A stretch of DNA of 64,000 bases from Dolomedes plantarius (Eukaryota > Arthropoda > Arachnida > Araneae > Dolomedidae). The position numbers and the translations under genes were made by a program. Shown piece by piece: positions 22,686-35,125 of this stretch. Location of the stretch: positions 101,639,132 through 101,703,131 of the forward strand of contig OU015496.1 of assembly GCA_907164885.2 (NCBI GenBank), in the 5' to 3' direction. Below the pieces are notes generated by a model. The model worked only from the letters and a program-made list of their open reading frames with translations, did no database searches and had not been told where the DNA came from. The stretch's first letter is position 1; each line of letters starts with the position of its first letter.

Positions 22686-23906
22686 ATAAATTTTAACCAC
22701 CTCTAATCGCCTGTAATCAGAGTTATTTCACTCTATGGTAACCTTTCCGTCCATTACCAATACTAACCTTCCTCGCCAATTTCTGGCAACCCGTTGACAG
22801 CTACTTCTACAATCGCCAGATGAAAGCTGGACGTTGCGCTGTAAGGTCATATTTTGGCTGCAATAAAAAAATTTGTTCATTATATTCGAATCTTATTATT
22901 GTTTCGGCCACGAAGTATTTGTTAACAGGAGATGACCATTCGGCTCATCACACACACACACACACCCACACACACACAGACACCCCCCTCCCCCCCACAC
23001 ACACATACACACACACACATATATGGGTTCATCATATCATGACTCAAGAACTCTAAATGTAGCCGCAGAAGTCAGCATATTAGTCGGAGAAATTAAAGTT
23101 TGATCTTTTCTACTTAACAATGCAACATAAACATCAGACCTCTGACTGATATCTGACGAATCCTTGATCCTTGTTAGGACCGTTTCAGAACCACTGCTTC
23201 TGAGAAACGAAAGACTTAAATATGGTTTAGTAATTCATACTATCAAATAAAAATTTAGTGCTGTGCTTTTATTTTACAGTTACTGAAGAAAAACTATTAT
23301 ATTGTTGTATTGTAATTCGTGTAGTAAAATATGTCAAAACACCTCCATTTTTAATGGATAAAAACGTATCGTTCCAAAGTTATTTTGCACTGCATCGATT
23401 AGTCTTATGTTGACTTTCGTCAGCCTTCATTTATGTACATAACTGCTTCACAAACATTATTATACTATAGAAAAATATTGAAATGAAGAAAATATGTTGT
23501 AAAATATTTCCAGCAAAAAATTAATTTTAAAAACACGAGTAACTTTTAGAAAACGTTTGCTAAGACATTTGTGAGGAAACATGTGACATTTATAATTTTA
23601 TTAAAAAATACTTCTAAGGTTTTTTTTTCTTCTTCTTTAAACGGTATTTCGAAAGAACATTTTACGAAACATCGAGATTTCCTTAAAGCTATTCACGGAA
23701 GTTCATGAAATATATGTTTTTTTCATTACGGAAAAATAAATCTACAAATTTATAGCGTTTACAAAACGGGTGACCTATTACATTACAGCAGAAAAATATG
23801 AGTACTGTTGAAGTCAAGCATATTTAAGGTATCTGACTACGTTCAGAACACATTTTTTTTTTCAAAAATAGTACTTTCGAAAATTTCTATATTATTTTTC
23901 GAAGGA
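22089..23906. other. Gene-free stretch with microsatellites
   Basis: 22090-22610 is GC-richer than its surroundings and ends at a (TA)n run (22637-22682). Its composition suggests old mobile-element debris, but I cannot assign it. A (CA)n/poly-C segment lies at 22951-23022. The rest is AT-rich without a gene. Confidence 0.5.
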
Positions 23907-24000
23907 ATACAGGGTCATTGAAAAAGATGTCCGTGATTGTAACGTGAAATAAAGAACCATATAACAGAACTCGTGGTGTTTATTTCCCCCCAAAAAGATA
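23907..24000 (+). mobile_element. Single mariner-like terminal sequence
   Basis: tacagggtcattgaaaaaga then tgtccgtgattg matches the reverse complement of the sequence at 27675-27715 (tacagggtcatcgaaacagg then tgtccttgattt). It is typical of mariner-like element ends. No partner end or transposase is adjacent; a (CA)n tract follows. Confidence 0.4.
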
Positions 24001-24026
24001 CAGAAACGAATCAAGTTTTGGACACA

Positions 24027-24081
<55 letters not shown>

Positions 24082-24175
24082 TATATATTATATATAGATA
24101 TACTAGCTGAAAACCCGCACTTCGCTACGGAGTACATTCAAATTAAATACAACGATCCATGTATGCAGTTAATGC

Positions 24176-24366
<191 letters not shown>

Positions 24367-24811
24367 TTTATTAAAAATCGTAAGAGATATTTTTATAGGC
24401 AAAATAATGTAGAAGAAAATATTCAAATTAAATCTAATAGGACATCTTAAAGAATATAGTACAGTTTGAGGAACATATCTTTAATGTATTTTAATATTTT
24501 TTTGGATAGTGTTCAATCGTCTGCCGTATTAGCAAGGGAAAAATATTTTTTTGTCTATTGTTATGGACGTAACTATAAATTTATTTAAAGTAATAGAAAA
24601 AGAAATCACGTGATCAGCATTTAATAAAATAAATTCTAAAATTTAATCTTTAAAAATTCACCAAAAATCACAAAATGGCGGTAAAGATTCGAAAAAGATT
24701 TCATTTTAAAGGAATTTTTAGGATCTTTCTCGTGATATAAATTGCATAACCCTCAAATTATTATTTTAAATGCAAACTTAAAAAAAGTGACTAAAACAGC
24801 TTAACCAATTA

Positions 24812-26902
24812 GTGCCTAGCGTCCTTTTAATAGGATGCTTACATAATAAGATCTAAATCACTGAATTTTTTTTATTTTTTTCGATCCAAATAGCAGAATA
24901 TCATGATAAAGTGTTGTATTTGTTATTATTCAACAGTTGATAGCACTACATTAATATTCTATTTCTGCTTTGAAGGTCTAAAGTCAGAATTAGTCGTTTT
25001 TTAGCTTTTCAAAAGGGCGTCACGCAAAAAGTAAGTTTATTTTATTGTTTTTAAATGTTACGAAAATATTTTATGCTGCTATCACAGTCAATACTCTTTT
25101 CTTAAATACGTATCTTTCAAAATTGTTAAAATTATTTTTTAACACTGTTATATTTTCTTTTGCGTAGCGTTCTATATATAGGACGCTAGGCACGGATGGG
25201 TACATGTTTTTCTGACCTGTTCCGCTATACGAATGCGTCTTTTTTTCTCAATTTATGATGTTTTATTACCATAGAGAAAAGGAAATGCTATTTATTTTCA
25301 GAAAAATGATGTTATAAATTATTTTTATAAATAAAGATTATTGAGTATTCCTTATTGATAAAATAATTTAAAAATAAATGTTCTGTTGATTAAGGAATGA
25401 TTAAAAAAAATTCTTATTTAAGAGAAATATTAGCCTCTTGATAATGTAATGAACGTATTAACAAATTTGCCACTTAAATACAAAAATTTTAATCAAAGGA
25501 TGTGTTCTGTATTTAGTCATTTTAAAATATAAAGAAAAATTTCGAAGTACATAGGTAATTGTCTGGATTTTTTAAAAATGTGTATTTTAAATGTCTATAA
25601 TTTAATAAATTTTAAGAATTTTGTCTTTTAATCCAAATTATATTTGATCTAAATATACTGAAATGAGCAATCGATAAGTTTTAAAGCTCTTATTTATATT
25701 TTTGTTTTATTTTAATTTTGACTGTGGAGAGGCATTAGCTTTAATGGCAGAGTTATCTGATAATGATACATTCCATGAAGCGGATATTTATTTGGACCCA
25801 CCATCTAATGAAGTTACCGATGACTGGCACTATACGGGTTAATAGAACTAAAAAATGTCCACTTGGAGATGTTAAATCTGTTAAAAAGAAGAGTAGGGGA
25901 AGTTTTGATTTTCAGAACAGCAAAAATTTTAAAATGGTTCGGTGGAATGACAACAGTGTCGTTACTTTGGCGTCTAACCATTATGGTATTGAACCTGTAG
26001 CTCAGGCCAAACACTGGTCGAATATTGATAAAAGATTTGTAGAGATTGACCAACCGTATATTGTGTCTCAATATAATAAATTTATGGGAGGCACCGATCA
26101 AATGGATCAAAATCTGCCACAATACCGGTGTTCCATATGGTCTAAAAAATGGTGGTGGCAACTGTTTTTGTTTAGCTTAGAAGCATCAATCCAAAATGCG
26201 TGGCAACTGCACAGATTATGCCCTTCTAATGACAGTAACAGAATGGATCTCCTCCACTTTAGAAGAGAAATCTGTCAGACATATTTTCTAAGTACAGTAA
26301 GAGACCAAATAACAGTCTGGCTGCAGGGAAACAAAAAAAAAACTTTCAAAAAGAGTGTCTGGTGATGTCCGGTATGGCGGATAAGATCATTTAATAGTTG
26401 TGAATCCAAAACAGATAAGATGCGCCTACTGTGGCAAAAAATCCATAAGAAAATGCAATAAATGTTTAGTTGGATTGCATGATAAATGCTTTGAAATCTT
26501 TCGCACAAAATAGCTTGTATATAAATTGTGTAAAAAAAAATTACGAATAGATTTTTTCATTATTTTGTATTTTATTAAACCCTTTTTATATGTAAATTTA
26601 AATATATAAGTGTGTAAAATTTATCGTAAGACATAATTTATTAAATTTGTGCCTTTTAAGATATTATTTTTGACATTTTCAGCTTTTAAAATTGTTTTGA
26701 TTTCTTTTAAATGATTAAAATACAATTTAAATTCCTTGTGTTTATTTTATTATGCATTTTTTCGCAGAGTTCCATTGGTTTCATGCGTTTATTTATCTAA
26801 AACCGACATTAAAAGGAATAGATTTAGAAAATCTAAGGGTTGAAGTGTTTCTGTAAAACCTGTACCTTCCCGTGCCTAGCGTCCTTTTTATAGGACGGTA
26901 AC
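24812..26902. repeat. Three palindromic subterminal motifs of the piggyBac element
   Basis: The motif gtgcctagcgtcct plus an AT spacer and an inverted aggacgct-like half occurs at about 24812-24841 (+), 25163-25194 (inverted) and 26871-26901 (+). Each copy is itself a partial palindrome (TAGCGTCC...GGACGCTA). The first copy joins the left TIR. They are candidates for transposase binding sites. Confidence 0.75.
25744..26513 (+). pseudogene. Remnant piggyBac transposase (N-terminal start fused to C-terminal third)
   Basis: An ATG at 25744 opens an acidic N-terminus (AELSDNDTFHEADIY) that stops after 32 codons. From 25820, in another frame, a piggyBac (DDE_Tnp_1_7) C-terminal region appears: GTIRVNRTKKCPL, FKMVRWNDNSVV and YNKFMGGTDQMDQ, which holds the third catalytic Asp. 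The central part with the first two catalytic Asp is gone, so the copy arose by internal deletion. An A-run near 26331-26342 shifts the frame; a C-terminal Cys-rich finger (CAYCGKK...CNKCLVGLHDKC) then reads in the third frame to TAG at 26511-26513. Inactive as an enzyme. Confidence 0.88.
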
Positions 26903-27224
26903 ATTATTTTGAATAAAAATTAAAATTTTAATGCAGGAATTTTTTTTATTATTTTTTTAGTTCATTTTGCACCTGTACGAACATAATTAGGTAAAGAAAA
27001 TTTAAGAATTCGATGTTGGGCATTAATGGGTTAAAAATTTAATTTTAAAAAAATCTAAGAAGAATTTTTCAAAAATCTTTCTGAGTGAAAATAAGAATAA
27101 ATCTTCCCTACACTATAAGAAGAATCGCCATGCCAAATTTCAGCCCTTTAGGACAACGATTTGGTCTGTGCGTTGTATGTCAATCAGTGAATCAGTCAGT
27201 TACGGAGCTGTTTCATATATATAG

Positions 27225-27260
<36 letters not shown>

Positions 27261-27329
27261 GGATTCGTTCATCATAGGATTCGATATCAGCACCCCTCGT
27301 CACTCGGCATACTTTTAGGCGATAGTCTA

Positions 27330-27720
27330 TGTCCATCCAGGTACGATCGATCATAGTAGTCACATTCGCTATTGCAGCAGTGATTCTGTCCGATAAATGG
27401 CGTAAGTCTCGATCTTCTCAGCATACACATTGTTTTTCATGTAACCCCACAGAAAAAAGTCTAGATTGGTTAAATCGGGGATACTTGGTGGCCAAAAAAC
27501 CGGACCGTCCATACTACCCAACGTCAAAACCTATGTAAGAGGAAGCGTGAAGTCACCGCGTCGGCGCATGCCCCCAGCGCAGTCACGGTCACCATGACGT
27601 GGGAAAATACAACTCCCAGAGTTAGCATACCATCGGCTGCTACTCAAAATCTGATCGGTTGATTGTTGTTCCCGGTGTGCCCAACTGAAATCAAGGACAC
27701 CTGTTTCGATGACCCTGTAT
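27330..27720 (-). pseudogene. Decayed mariner-like transposase fragment with 5' TIR
   Basis: On the minus strand about 27428-27482 encodes PDLTNLDFFLWGYMK, the SPDLtplDFFLWG motif next to the last catalytic Asp of mariner-like DDE transposases. Stops follow soon after. The right end tacagggtcatcgaaacagg (reverse complement, about 27715) matches the mariner-like end at 23907. N-terminal and first catalytic regions are unrecognisable. Confidence 0.6.
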
Positions 27721-27978
27721 AACACTGAAAATACGAAAATAATGAAAAAATGACCATATCTAAGCAACTTTTTACAAAATTGAGGAGATTTGGTCGAAAT
27801 GCAGCAAATTTTTACATAAAAGGTTCTAGCTCTAAAAAACAAATTATGCATATAACAATTTCTTTTTACCACAAGTACGCAAGGCCCTCTTGAGTGTAAT
27901 GTCCTAAAAGCTAATCTATATCTTGAAATCTAAAAAAAAATACAGGTTATTATATGCATGTAAAATTTCAGTAATCTC

Positions 27979-28419
27979 CATAGGCGTAGTGTCGGGGAGG
28001 GGGGAGTTCCCCTCCCAACTTAACTAGAAATAAATTGAAACATTAAAAGTTCAGTTAAAATCGGAAAATTGTAGAAAACTTTTAAAAAATTTGGTTTTTT
28101 ACGCTTTTTGAAACTGTGAAACTGAGATTCCGATTATGTCTTTAGCCTTAACATAGTTTTTAACAATGATATGATGCATAACAAAAATTTGATGCTATAT
28201 ATTTTTTTCTCATTTTATTTATATTATATTTAATTTTCTCACTGTATGGCTCTTGAATACTACTCAAACATCAATTCTATTGTCATTCAATTTAAAAAAA
28301 ATCATAATATTTAATATTTTAAGGACCTTTCGGCAGTCAATACGCTGAGGAGGGCCCTAACTGAATTTAATTCGTGCCCCCCCCCTCCAAAAAAAAGTTA
28401 GAAGCACGCTACGCCTATG
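27979..28419. mobile_element. MITE with CATAGGCGTAG terminal inverted repeats
   Basis: Left end CATAGGCGTAGTGTCGGG; reverse complement of the right end CATAGGCGTAGCGTGC. C/G-rich runs next to both ends (ggggagggggg and cccccccctcc) extend the inversion. The ends resemble hAT-type MITEs; flanks share only an approximate aatctc/aatttctc. About 441 bp, no coding capacity. Confidence 0.6.
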
Positions 28420-31268
28420 GAAATTTCTCGTTAGATTTTTTTATAAATGCAGCTATAAATCAGCAAATAATATACCTAAAAGCAAATCTTTCGTTCATTG
28501 CATTCTTAGTATGATGATAAATATACCTGAAAAATTTCATAGACATATCAGATTTAAATTTTGAGTTATCACAACAGTTGTTTATATTTATGAAGAAAAA
28601 TAAGTTCTTTAGAAAACAATATTAAAGTTTTCAACTTGTATTGAAATTGATAGCTTCTGCTGATCTTTAAATCTCTCTAATTTAATTTCTAATGATCGTA
28701 CAGAAAAATTAAAGCAGATTTAGGAACAGAAATTCGCCTTTTTTTAAAAAAAGGAATAAAAACAATTTCGCAATTTCCACTAAAATATTCGTATTAAACG
28801 TAGTCGGATACCTTAAATTGCCAGAATAACCATTTTATCGTAACTATCTCTTTTCAAAACTATCTCTTTTATCTATAAAAGTGGTATAAGTTAAAGAAGA
28901 CACGATGAAATTGTTATTGGGTTAATTTCGTAAACAAAAATATTACTTTCGATGCACGAAAACTCTAGATGATAAAGTGCGACCTATATCACTTATTTAT
29001 ACGTCCAGCCTGCATTATATTTGAAGATACTGGAGAGTTAGATGAGTGAATGCAAAGAAATTTATTTTATTAACTCATCCGGTGCATCGATAATACCATT
29101 AACGTTACCTATAAGCATGTGCGGGAAATTTAATTGCTAAATAATCTTGTTACGTAAAAAATATTCAATTTAAAAATAACATTAAAGTAAATATGAATTG
29201 TATTAATAAAATACGGAAGATTAATAATACACGCTTCTCTTAAAATATCAGAGTTTTAATAAATGAAATTTAAAGAATAAGCATTTGCATGAAGGAAAAA
29301 GTGTATTTAAGCCTAATTCGTCTGCAAGATTTTTTTTTAATCCCAGGATTAAATAAGATTGAAATATAAACATTGGTAAGCTTATATTTTGCTGCAACTA
29401 ACATCTCTCTTAATGATAATTTGCCTTTTTTTCAATCTTATTTGAAGTTCTGGCATTGTTATGGAATCTGAAGGAGAAAAATTAATACAAATAGTTAAGT
29501 TATCTTCAGCTGGGATAACTAGAATTTTTTAATAATTTTATTTAAAGTTCTGGAATCTGAAGGAGGAAATTAACACAAATAATGAAGTTATTGGCAGCTG
29601 GGTAAGGGCTAATTATTCAGATTTGGTCTAAATTCAGCAACGAGCAATTTTACCTGATTGTGGATAGGAAACATCCTGATACAACAAACATAGGATCTTG
29701 AACATAGGGATAATATCATAAACATAAGAAACAGGATCTGGATATATGATACCATATACTAAGATTGAATAAGAAAATATACATTAATATATAGAAAACA
29801 CATACATGATTGAAATTTTCCGTCCGTAAATGCAAGCGGAGAGGTTGTGATTTTTGCTCTAAGTCAGTAGTAACGAAAAGATTAATTTCTTTAGTAGCTT
29901 TGTACTGGCAGCAGCAGATGAGTCTTTTAGAGGCTAAATGAAGCATTTTTGAAATGTGCCTAATTCGGATCTACAATTATATTTACTCGATGCATGTATA
30001 GGGTCCAAATAAAAAAAAATACAAAATTTGAAATTGAAACTCAGGTATTGGGACACGAGAAACAGCGCATTCTTAAATCACTGTTGGAAGTATCCTGCAG
30101 CAAGGTGATATATGGGGTCTGAAGGTTTTGTTGTTCATGTATGCGTTTTTAAATTTTGTCTAACACTTATTTATAATTTCATTTATACAATGCGTGTACA
30201 GGATTCAGGATTGCATAAATCTATAATTTGAAACCGAAACATAAGTGAGATAAGACAACCGTGTTTTTAAATTACTGCTGAAAGTTTTCACAAACAAGAG
30301 TTACGGTTGTAATAATTGTGGCCAGCTTCAAGAGCTACCACGTGTTGGTTCTGGAATTGAATACTCACCAAGGCATGCATGTTTCTGTGCTGTCCTCTCA
30401 CAAAGAGCGTTGCAGGTTCATTTATTAAGTACTCCGACCTGAAACAGCTAACAAATATCACTGTGTGCTTGTGTAACTATTCTCAAGACAAAGGACTTTG
30501 GGGGGAGAGTTCTTGTAGATACTGACTGTCAACAGAAAGGTACTTCTGCGACACAAAATTTTGATGGTGAATTATAATAGTAAACATGCTTGTTCAAGTA
30601 ACGCAGTTTAGGAATTTTCCTTGCTACTGTCAGCCATTTCAGAAGTGTTAATGGTTTACGAATCATAGGTTGAATTGATAAAAAGACACTAAAATGAAGA
30701 CAAAAGGAAAATGAAGCACGTTTATGAATCAGGATTGGACTATTAGGAGAAAACTTGCTGCGTAGGGTTTTATATTTTAATTCCTTTTTTTAAACATAAA
30801 GGGTATTTAAAAGACGAGACATTTTTTATATGGCAACCAATAAAGGCTATTGGACATGAATAAGGTTACGAAACCTTTTTTGATTGCATACTGCATAGAG
30901 TAGTGATTAGGCTACAGAGAAAGATTTCTTGCATTAAAAACGTCGTGCATTATAGAGCTAAAATGACACTTTTTAGAGCTAGTTCTGGTAACTGCCAAAT
31001 CTTTTATTGATTGTATAGGGCTCTAATTATGCAGACCTAAGATGCATCAAAGTATAATCTCGGACCAAAACAAACTGATAAATAGAAAAAAGGTGTTTCT
31101 GAATAACAGTTAAAATTATTCAACCTCAATTTTCTATATACTGCGGTAAAAAAGTTTGTTGATCATGTCGTTTCATAGAGGATTTTTGTTTTCCAAAATG
31201 GCATCGAGCAAAGATTATTATAAACGAATTACATTATTAATAACCTTTATGTAATGACATATTTTTCA
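28420..31268. other. Gene-free stretch
   Basis: About 2.8 kb of AT-rich sequence. A short near-duplicate (aaagttctgg...tctgaaggag) occurs at about 29450 and 29540. On the minus strand near 30385 a GTGAGTATT donor-like site follows an ATG, without recognisable coding. It would be the 3' flank of the receptor gene below. Confidence 0.5.
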
Positions 31269-31274
31269 TTTATT
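31269..31274 (-). terminator. Poly(A) signal AATAAA downstream of the receptor exon
   Basis: AATAAA on the minus strand lies 293 bases after the TGA stop at 31567. It is the first canonical signal in that direction that I found, giving a plausible roughly 300-base 3' UTR. Confidence 0.5.
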
Positions 31275-31566
31275 CTTGACAGCTGCCAATCTCTTCATTA
31301 GAAGTACAAAGCTCAAAACACGCAGAACGAAAACTTAATCTGGAGCAAGCAAAAAATGAATGACAAAAGAAAAGCACTTTTATAACATGAAATGTTAAGA
31401 TACACAGCTATGACTCACTGAACAGGTTGTGTTGATCACGAAAGCCAATAGAAAAATGCGATTTGTAATGTGGTTTGAGCAAGGATCGTTGCAGATGAAT
31501 TAAGCCGGTATTATATTTCATCAGACAATGTATTACAAAACACCAAAACGAAGCGACATCGATGCG

Positions 31567-31743
31567 TCAGTCATCCAGTATGTGGGCCACTTTCGAACTT
31601 GCGATGTCGATTGGGAGGTCGGTGTCGTACAGGAGCGGTGCCTGCAGGAAGATTCCAGCCGTGCCCACGATACAAGCGGCCGTAAACATCCACAAGAAAA
31701 GCCGGTCTAGTACCATTGCTACATATTTCCACTCGTCTTTTAC
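31567..31743 (-). CDS. Terminal exon of a nicotinic acetylcholine receptor subunit (TM4 and C-terminus)
   Basis: The exon encodes 58 residues plus TGA (31567-31569). nAChR subunits form pentameric ligand-gated cation channels in the plasma membrane of neurons and muscle. Visible are [16 protein letters not shown] (the post-loop helix leading into TM4), the TM4 segment (about residues 13-33, [17 protein letters not shown]) and the short extracellular tail with LYDTDLPID, all strongly conserved in insect and arachnid subunits. The splice acceptor is tttctgttttttcctcgcag directly before GTAAAAGAC, in phase 0. Ligand-binding domain, TM1-3 and the cytoplasmic loop must lie upstream, to the right; I found none in this window. 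Which subunit cannot be decided from this exon. Confidence 0.9.
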   Translation of the reverse strand, partial: VKDEWKYVAMVLDRLFLWMFTAACIVGTAGIFLQAPLLYDTDLPIDIASSKVAHILDD

Positions 31744-31924
31744 CTGCGAGGAAAAAACAGAAATAGGTTAGAGGGTCGGGAGGCTGAAAGAACGAACACT
31801 GGATAGATTGATGATTCAGACGAAGGGTCCCTTTTTGGCTCTCATGCAGACACCGGGGGAGCACGACATTTGGTTGCTGCCCATATTCTCACACAAACCG
31901 ATAACCCCAGGCGTGCGTGCGTAG

Positions 31925-32279
31925 TGTTGTTGTTGTTGTTTCTAATGCTTCCTGGCCGGAAGTATTCCAGACCAGGTCTATATAGGTTAGAGGGCTGATT
32001 GGTGTGGTTCTGGTTTATAATGGCACCACAAGAGTCCTAGTCCGATTTAGCCAGGTGCCACCTCAATTCTGACCGATCACCCCCAAGGGCGACATCTGGG
32101 GGGGATTGTACATTCTCGCATCCTCTCTGACCTCATAGACGGAATTTCCGGTCTGCGGATTTAGCGGGCCCATATCCGGCCTAGACATGAAAGTATTTAA
32201 ATGATGCTTATTCGAATTCGAACCGAGCACCCTCAATTCCGATAGCCGACGCGCTACCACTAGGCTACCCCAGGCCACG
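31925..32279 (-). mobile_element. tRNA-derived SINE with (CAA)n tail, complete copy
   Basis: On the minus strand it begins ggcctggggtagcctagtgg. Box A is tagcctagtgg (32257-32267) and box B ggttcgaattc (32214-32224). The tail is a (CAA)n run, seen as (TTG)n at about 31925-31941. The body (tgtctaggccggatatggg, gatgtcgcccttggg, gaggtggcacc) is shared with the plus-strand copy at 59953-60512. It lies in the intron just upstream of the receptor terminal exon. Confidence 0.8.
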
Positions 32280-34099
32280 TTCGTAGTAAATATTATGGTG
32301 TGAAGGAGAAACATTTAGTTGTGATCTGTATACAGCGAGCTCTCATCGTCTGATTAGGATGGCAAAATGATTTGTATATAGCTGATAAATAAAGGTAGAA
32401 AAAACACAAGGGCAGAAAAATTTGAGCGATCGTTGAACTTATGTGACAGCTACATACTTCTTAAGCGATCCTGTTTAATTATAAGACACTAGGTTACATA
32501 ATAACCAACATGTGGAATACTGAGGCTTGGGATCTTTCATTTATACATAACTTAGAAATAAGATAGCGATGATGCCTCACTGACGTCCTCACTGACGTTT
32601 TCCTGATGTGCTCATTCAGGGGAAGGAAAAAAAATCGGGTTTTTCATATAGATTGTTTCATTCACGCACGCTTCAGGCGTGTGACAGATAAAGAAAGTGA
32701 TTCTTGGAAAGGTTAAAGCGAAATGGAATCTTGGGAAAGTTTTTATCCTTGATCATTTACAGAAGATTGTAAAGGATCTTGTAATGACTCAAAAATTTGA
32801 CAGCAATGCCCGTTTTATAGAAGAAGAGTCCTCGAATTCGAAGCTTTACAAGGAAAAGATCAATTAGGTTGGTTAAGAAAAAATTCTTGTTAAAATGTGT
32901 TGCCTTAAAGAGGCGACCGAGCAAAATTAGGTGATTTAGATTGAGGGTTAAGCGCGTCTCGGTCCTCAATGTCTGGCGACAGGGCAGGGAGGATAAATTT
33001 CATGTTCTTTGTGATCTTTTGCTTTCAGTACGAAGTGGAAGTTCAATTGAAGTGGTAATAACAGCTTCTTTTAATTGATACTCAAAATTATTTTGGTCGT
33101 TTATTCTATTTGATTTTCATCTTCAAAATACTCTTTAATAAAGAATTTAAAAAGCGGCTTCCCAAAATTTGTCTTGAATACGCAAAACTTTTTAATTCAA
33201 AACATTTGACAAAAACACTAACTATACAAATGTGACCAAGCACGAAGAACACTTACAGATTTCCCAATAACTCAGTTTCATTTAAATTTATCATCTATCT
33301 GATTTCCAGGAACCCAGTCGAAGCACCAGGAAAAAATCTAATGCAAAAACTGAAATTTATTGATTGTAGCAGAGGTTTTAAAAAACTTTAGGATGGAAGA
33401 TCCGAAAAAAGTTTTGCCAATTAACTAAAAAATTAAAAAAAAAGTAATTGAGCACATAAAAATGTATCAAAGAAGCTTAATGTGCTTTACATTCGAAGAG
33501 GTAACAAATCTAATTCTCGTTGGATTCTCTGAATTTTTATTGGTTTTTCCTGTTTCTTGTAACCATATAAGAAACCTGAGAAAAAAATGTATTTACGGGT
33601 TTTTATATCTTTTTTTAGAATCGACAGGAAAGCGATTAAAGGCTCTTAGTGAAATTAATTAAAGTATTACCGAAAGCATTATCTTGTTACTGATTGCTAA
33701 GCATTTGAAAGATTGAAAATATAGAAAAAATCCCCATCTCCTTTGAAACAGCAGGCAAAAACGCGTGAACATCTTCAGATTATTAAGCATTTGATATATA
33801 CAAAAAGTGTAATTTTTTACAGATTTCACTGAAAGATAAAAAAAATGAACATTCAGCTACAGTGGTAGGTAAGCCATCTAAATGTATGCTTTAAATACCT
33901 TAATATCTAACATACTTGATGCTTTTGTAATAAGTTTGTTTTATACTTGGCGCTGTATCTTGTCCGAAAAAAGGGAGGTTTTTTTTGGATGTTTACAAAT
34001 AATCTTTAAAAAAAATTGAAGAAATGGGACGCCACAACGAGAGTTTTAAAAATAATGTCAGCTCTCAAATGGCTTATAAATAGTTTCAAAGAATGTTTT
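32280..34099. other. Gene-free stretch, presumably receptor intron
   Basis: AT-rich with no coding segment matching a receptor exon. If the receptor gene extends rightward on the minus strand this is intron. Short direct repeat cactgacgt occurs at 32578-32600. Confidence 0.45.
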
Positions 34100-35125
34100 T
34101 TGAAGTTTGTCTTTATAAAGTAATATATAAAATAATACACCACCCCACGTGATAGAATTTTTGGAATTTACACTTTGTCTACATATATGCACACGAGAAT
34201 TTCAAAAATATGATTTAGAAAAGCCTTTTAGAACATGGTGATTATCTCACACCGTCCGGGTATTTTGAATTTGCATAAAATAACTCCTAAAGTAACGAAA
34301 TAATTCACTTAACAACTTTATAAGGTAACACTCGACACTCGAAGTTTGTCTTTATAACGTTGAACTTGCACCAAATAACTAAAAAAGTTACGAAATAATT
34401 CATTTAACAACTTTATTAGGTAATACTCAACACTAGAAGTTTGTTTTTATAGACACTCGAGGTTTGTCTTTATTAGGTAACGTACAAAATAATACACCGC
34501 CCCACGTGACAGAATTTTTGGAATTTACACTTTGTCTACATATATCCATACGAGAATTTTAAAAATATGTTTTAGAAAAGCCTTTTAGAACATGGAGATT
34601 ATCTCACACCGTCCGGGAATTTTGAATTTGCATCAAATAACTCCAAAAGTAACGAAATAATTAATTTAACAACTTTATAACGTAACACTCGACACTCGAA
34701 GTGTATCTTTATAAGTTTCAATTTACATCAAATAACTCCAAAAGTAACGATATAATTCATTTAACAACTTTATAAGGTAACATTCGACACTCGAAGTTTG
34801 TGTCTATAAAGATATAGAGAGTCTATAAGTTATGAGATATGTTGTAATAGAGTGTCTATAAAGATTCTTTAAGATATTTCTCTTTATAGTAAATATTTAT
34901 ATATAAGTTTGTCTTTATAAGATAATATACAAAAATAATACACCGCCCGAAGTGACAGAATTTTTGGAATTTACATTTTGTCTACATATATGCACACGAG
35001 AGTTGAAAAAATAGGATTTGGAAAAGCCTTTTAGAACATGGTTATTATCGCACACCTTCCGGGTATTTTGAATTTGCATCAAATAAGTCCAAAACTAACG
35101 AAATAATTCATTTAACAACTTATGA
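34100..35125. repeat. Satellite-like array, three units with internal subrepeats
   Basis: Three copies of a unit beginning gtttgtctttataa start near 34104, 34462 and 34907 (periods about 358 and 445). Each contains cacgtga-agaatttttgg, tttgtctacatata, aaagccttttagaacatgg and cacaccgtccggg. A second, shorter module (aaataactcc-aaagtaacg ... aacactcgacactcgaag) recurs within and between units, so the array has a two-level structure. No coding capacity. Confidence 0.85.

Larger units (their letters stand above)
24805..27030 (+). mobile_element. Internally deleted piggyBac element flanked by TTAA
   Basis: TTAA at 24801-24804 and 27031-27034 bounds a 2226-bp body. Its ends are inverted repeats: left CCAATTAGTGCC, right (reverse complement) CCCATTAATGCC. 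TTAA target choice and CC-starting short TIRs are hallmarks of piggyBac. Inside are the remains of a piggyBac transposase and three copies of a palindromic motif close to the ends. The element cannot encode its transposase (see the pseudogene) but may have been mobilised in trans. Confidence 0.9.

Noticed and set aside
22820..23056. 78-codon His/Thr-repeat frame
   Set aside because: Mostly translated (CA)n repeat; no homology.
31528..31864. Overlapping frames on both strands at the receptor exon (60, 69 and 97 codons)
   Set aside because: They are other-frame readings of the receptor exon and its intron; only the spliced minus-strand frame 31743-31567 has homology.
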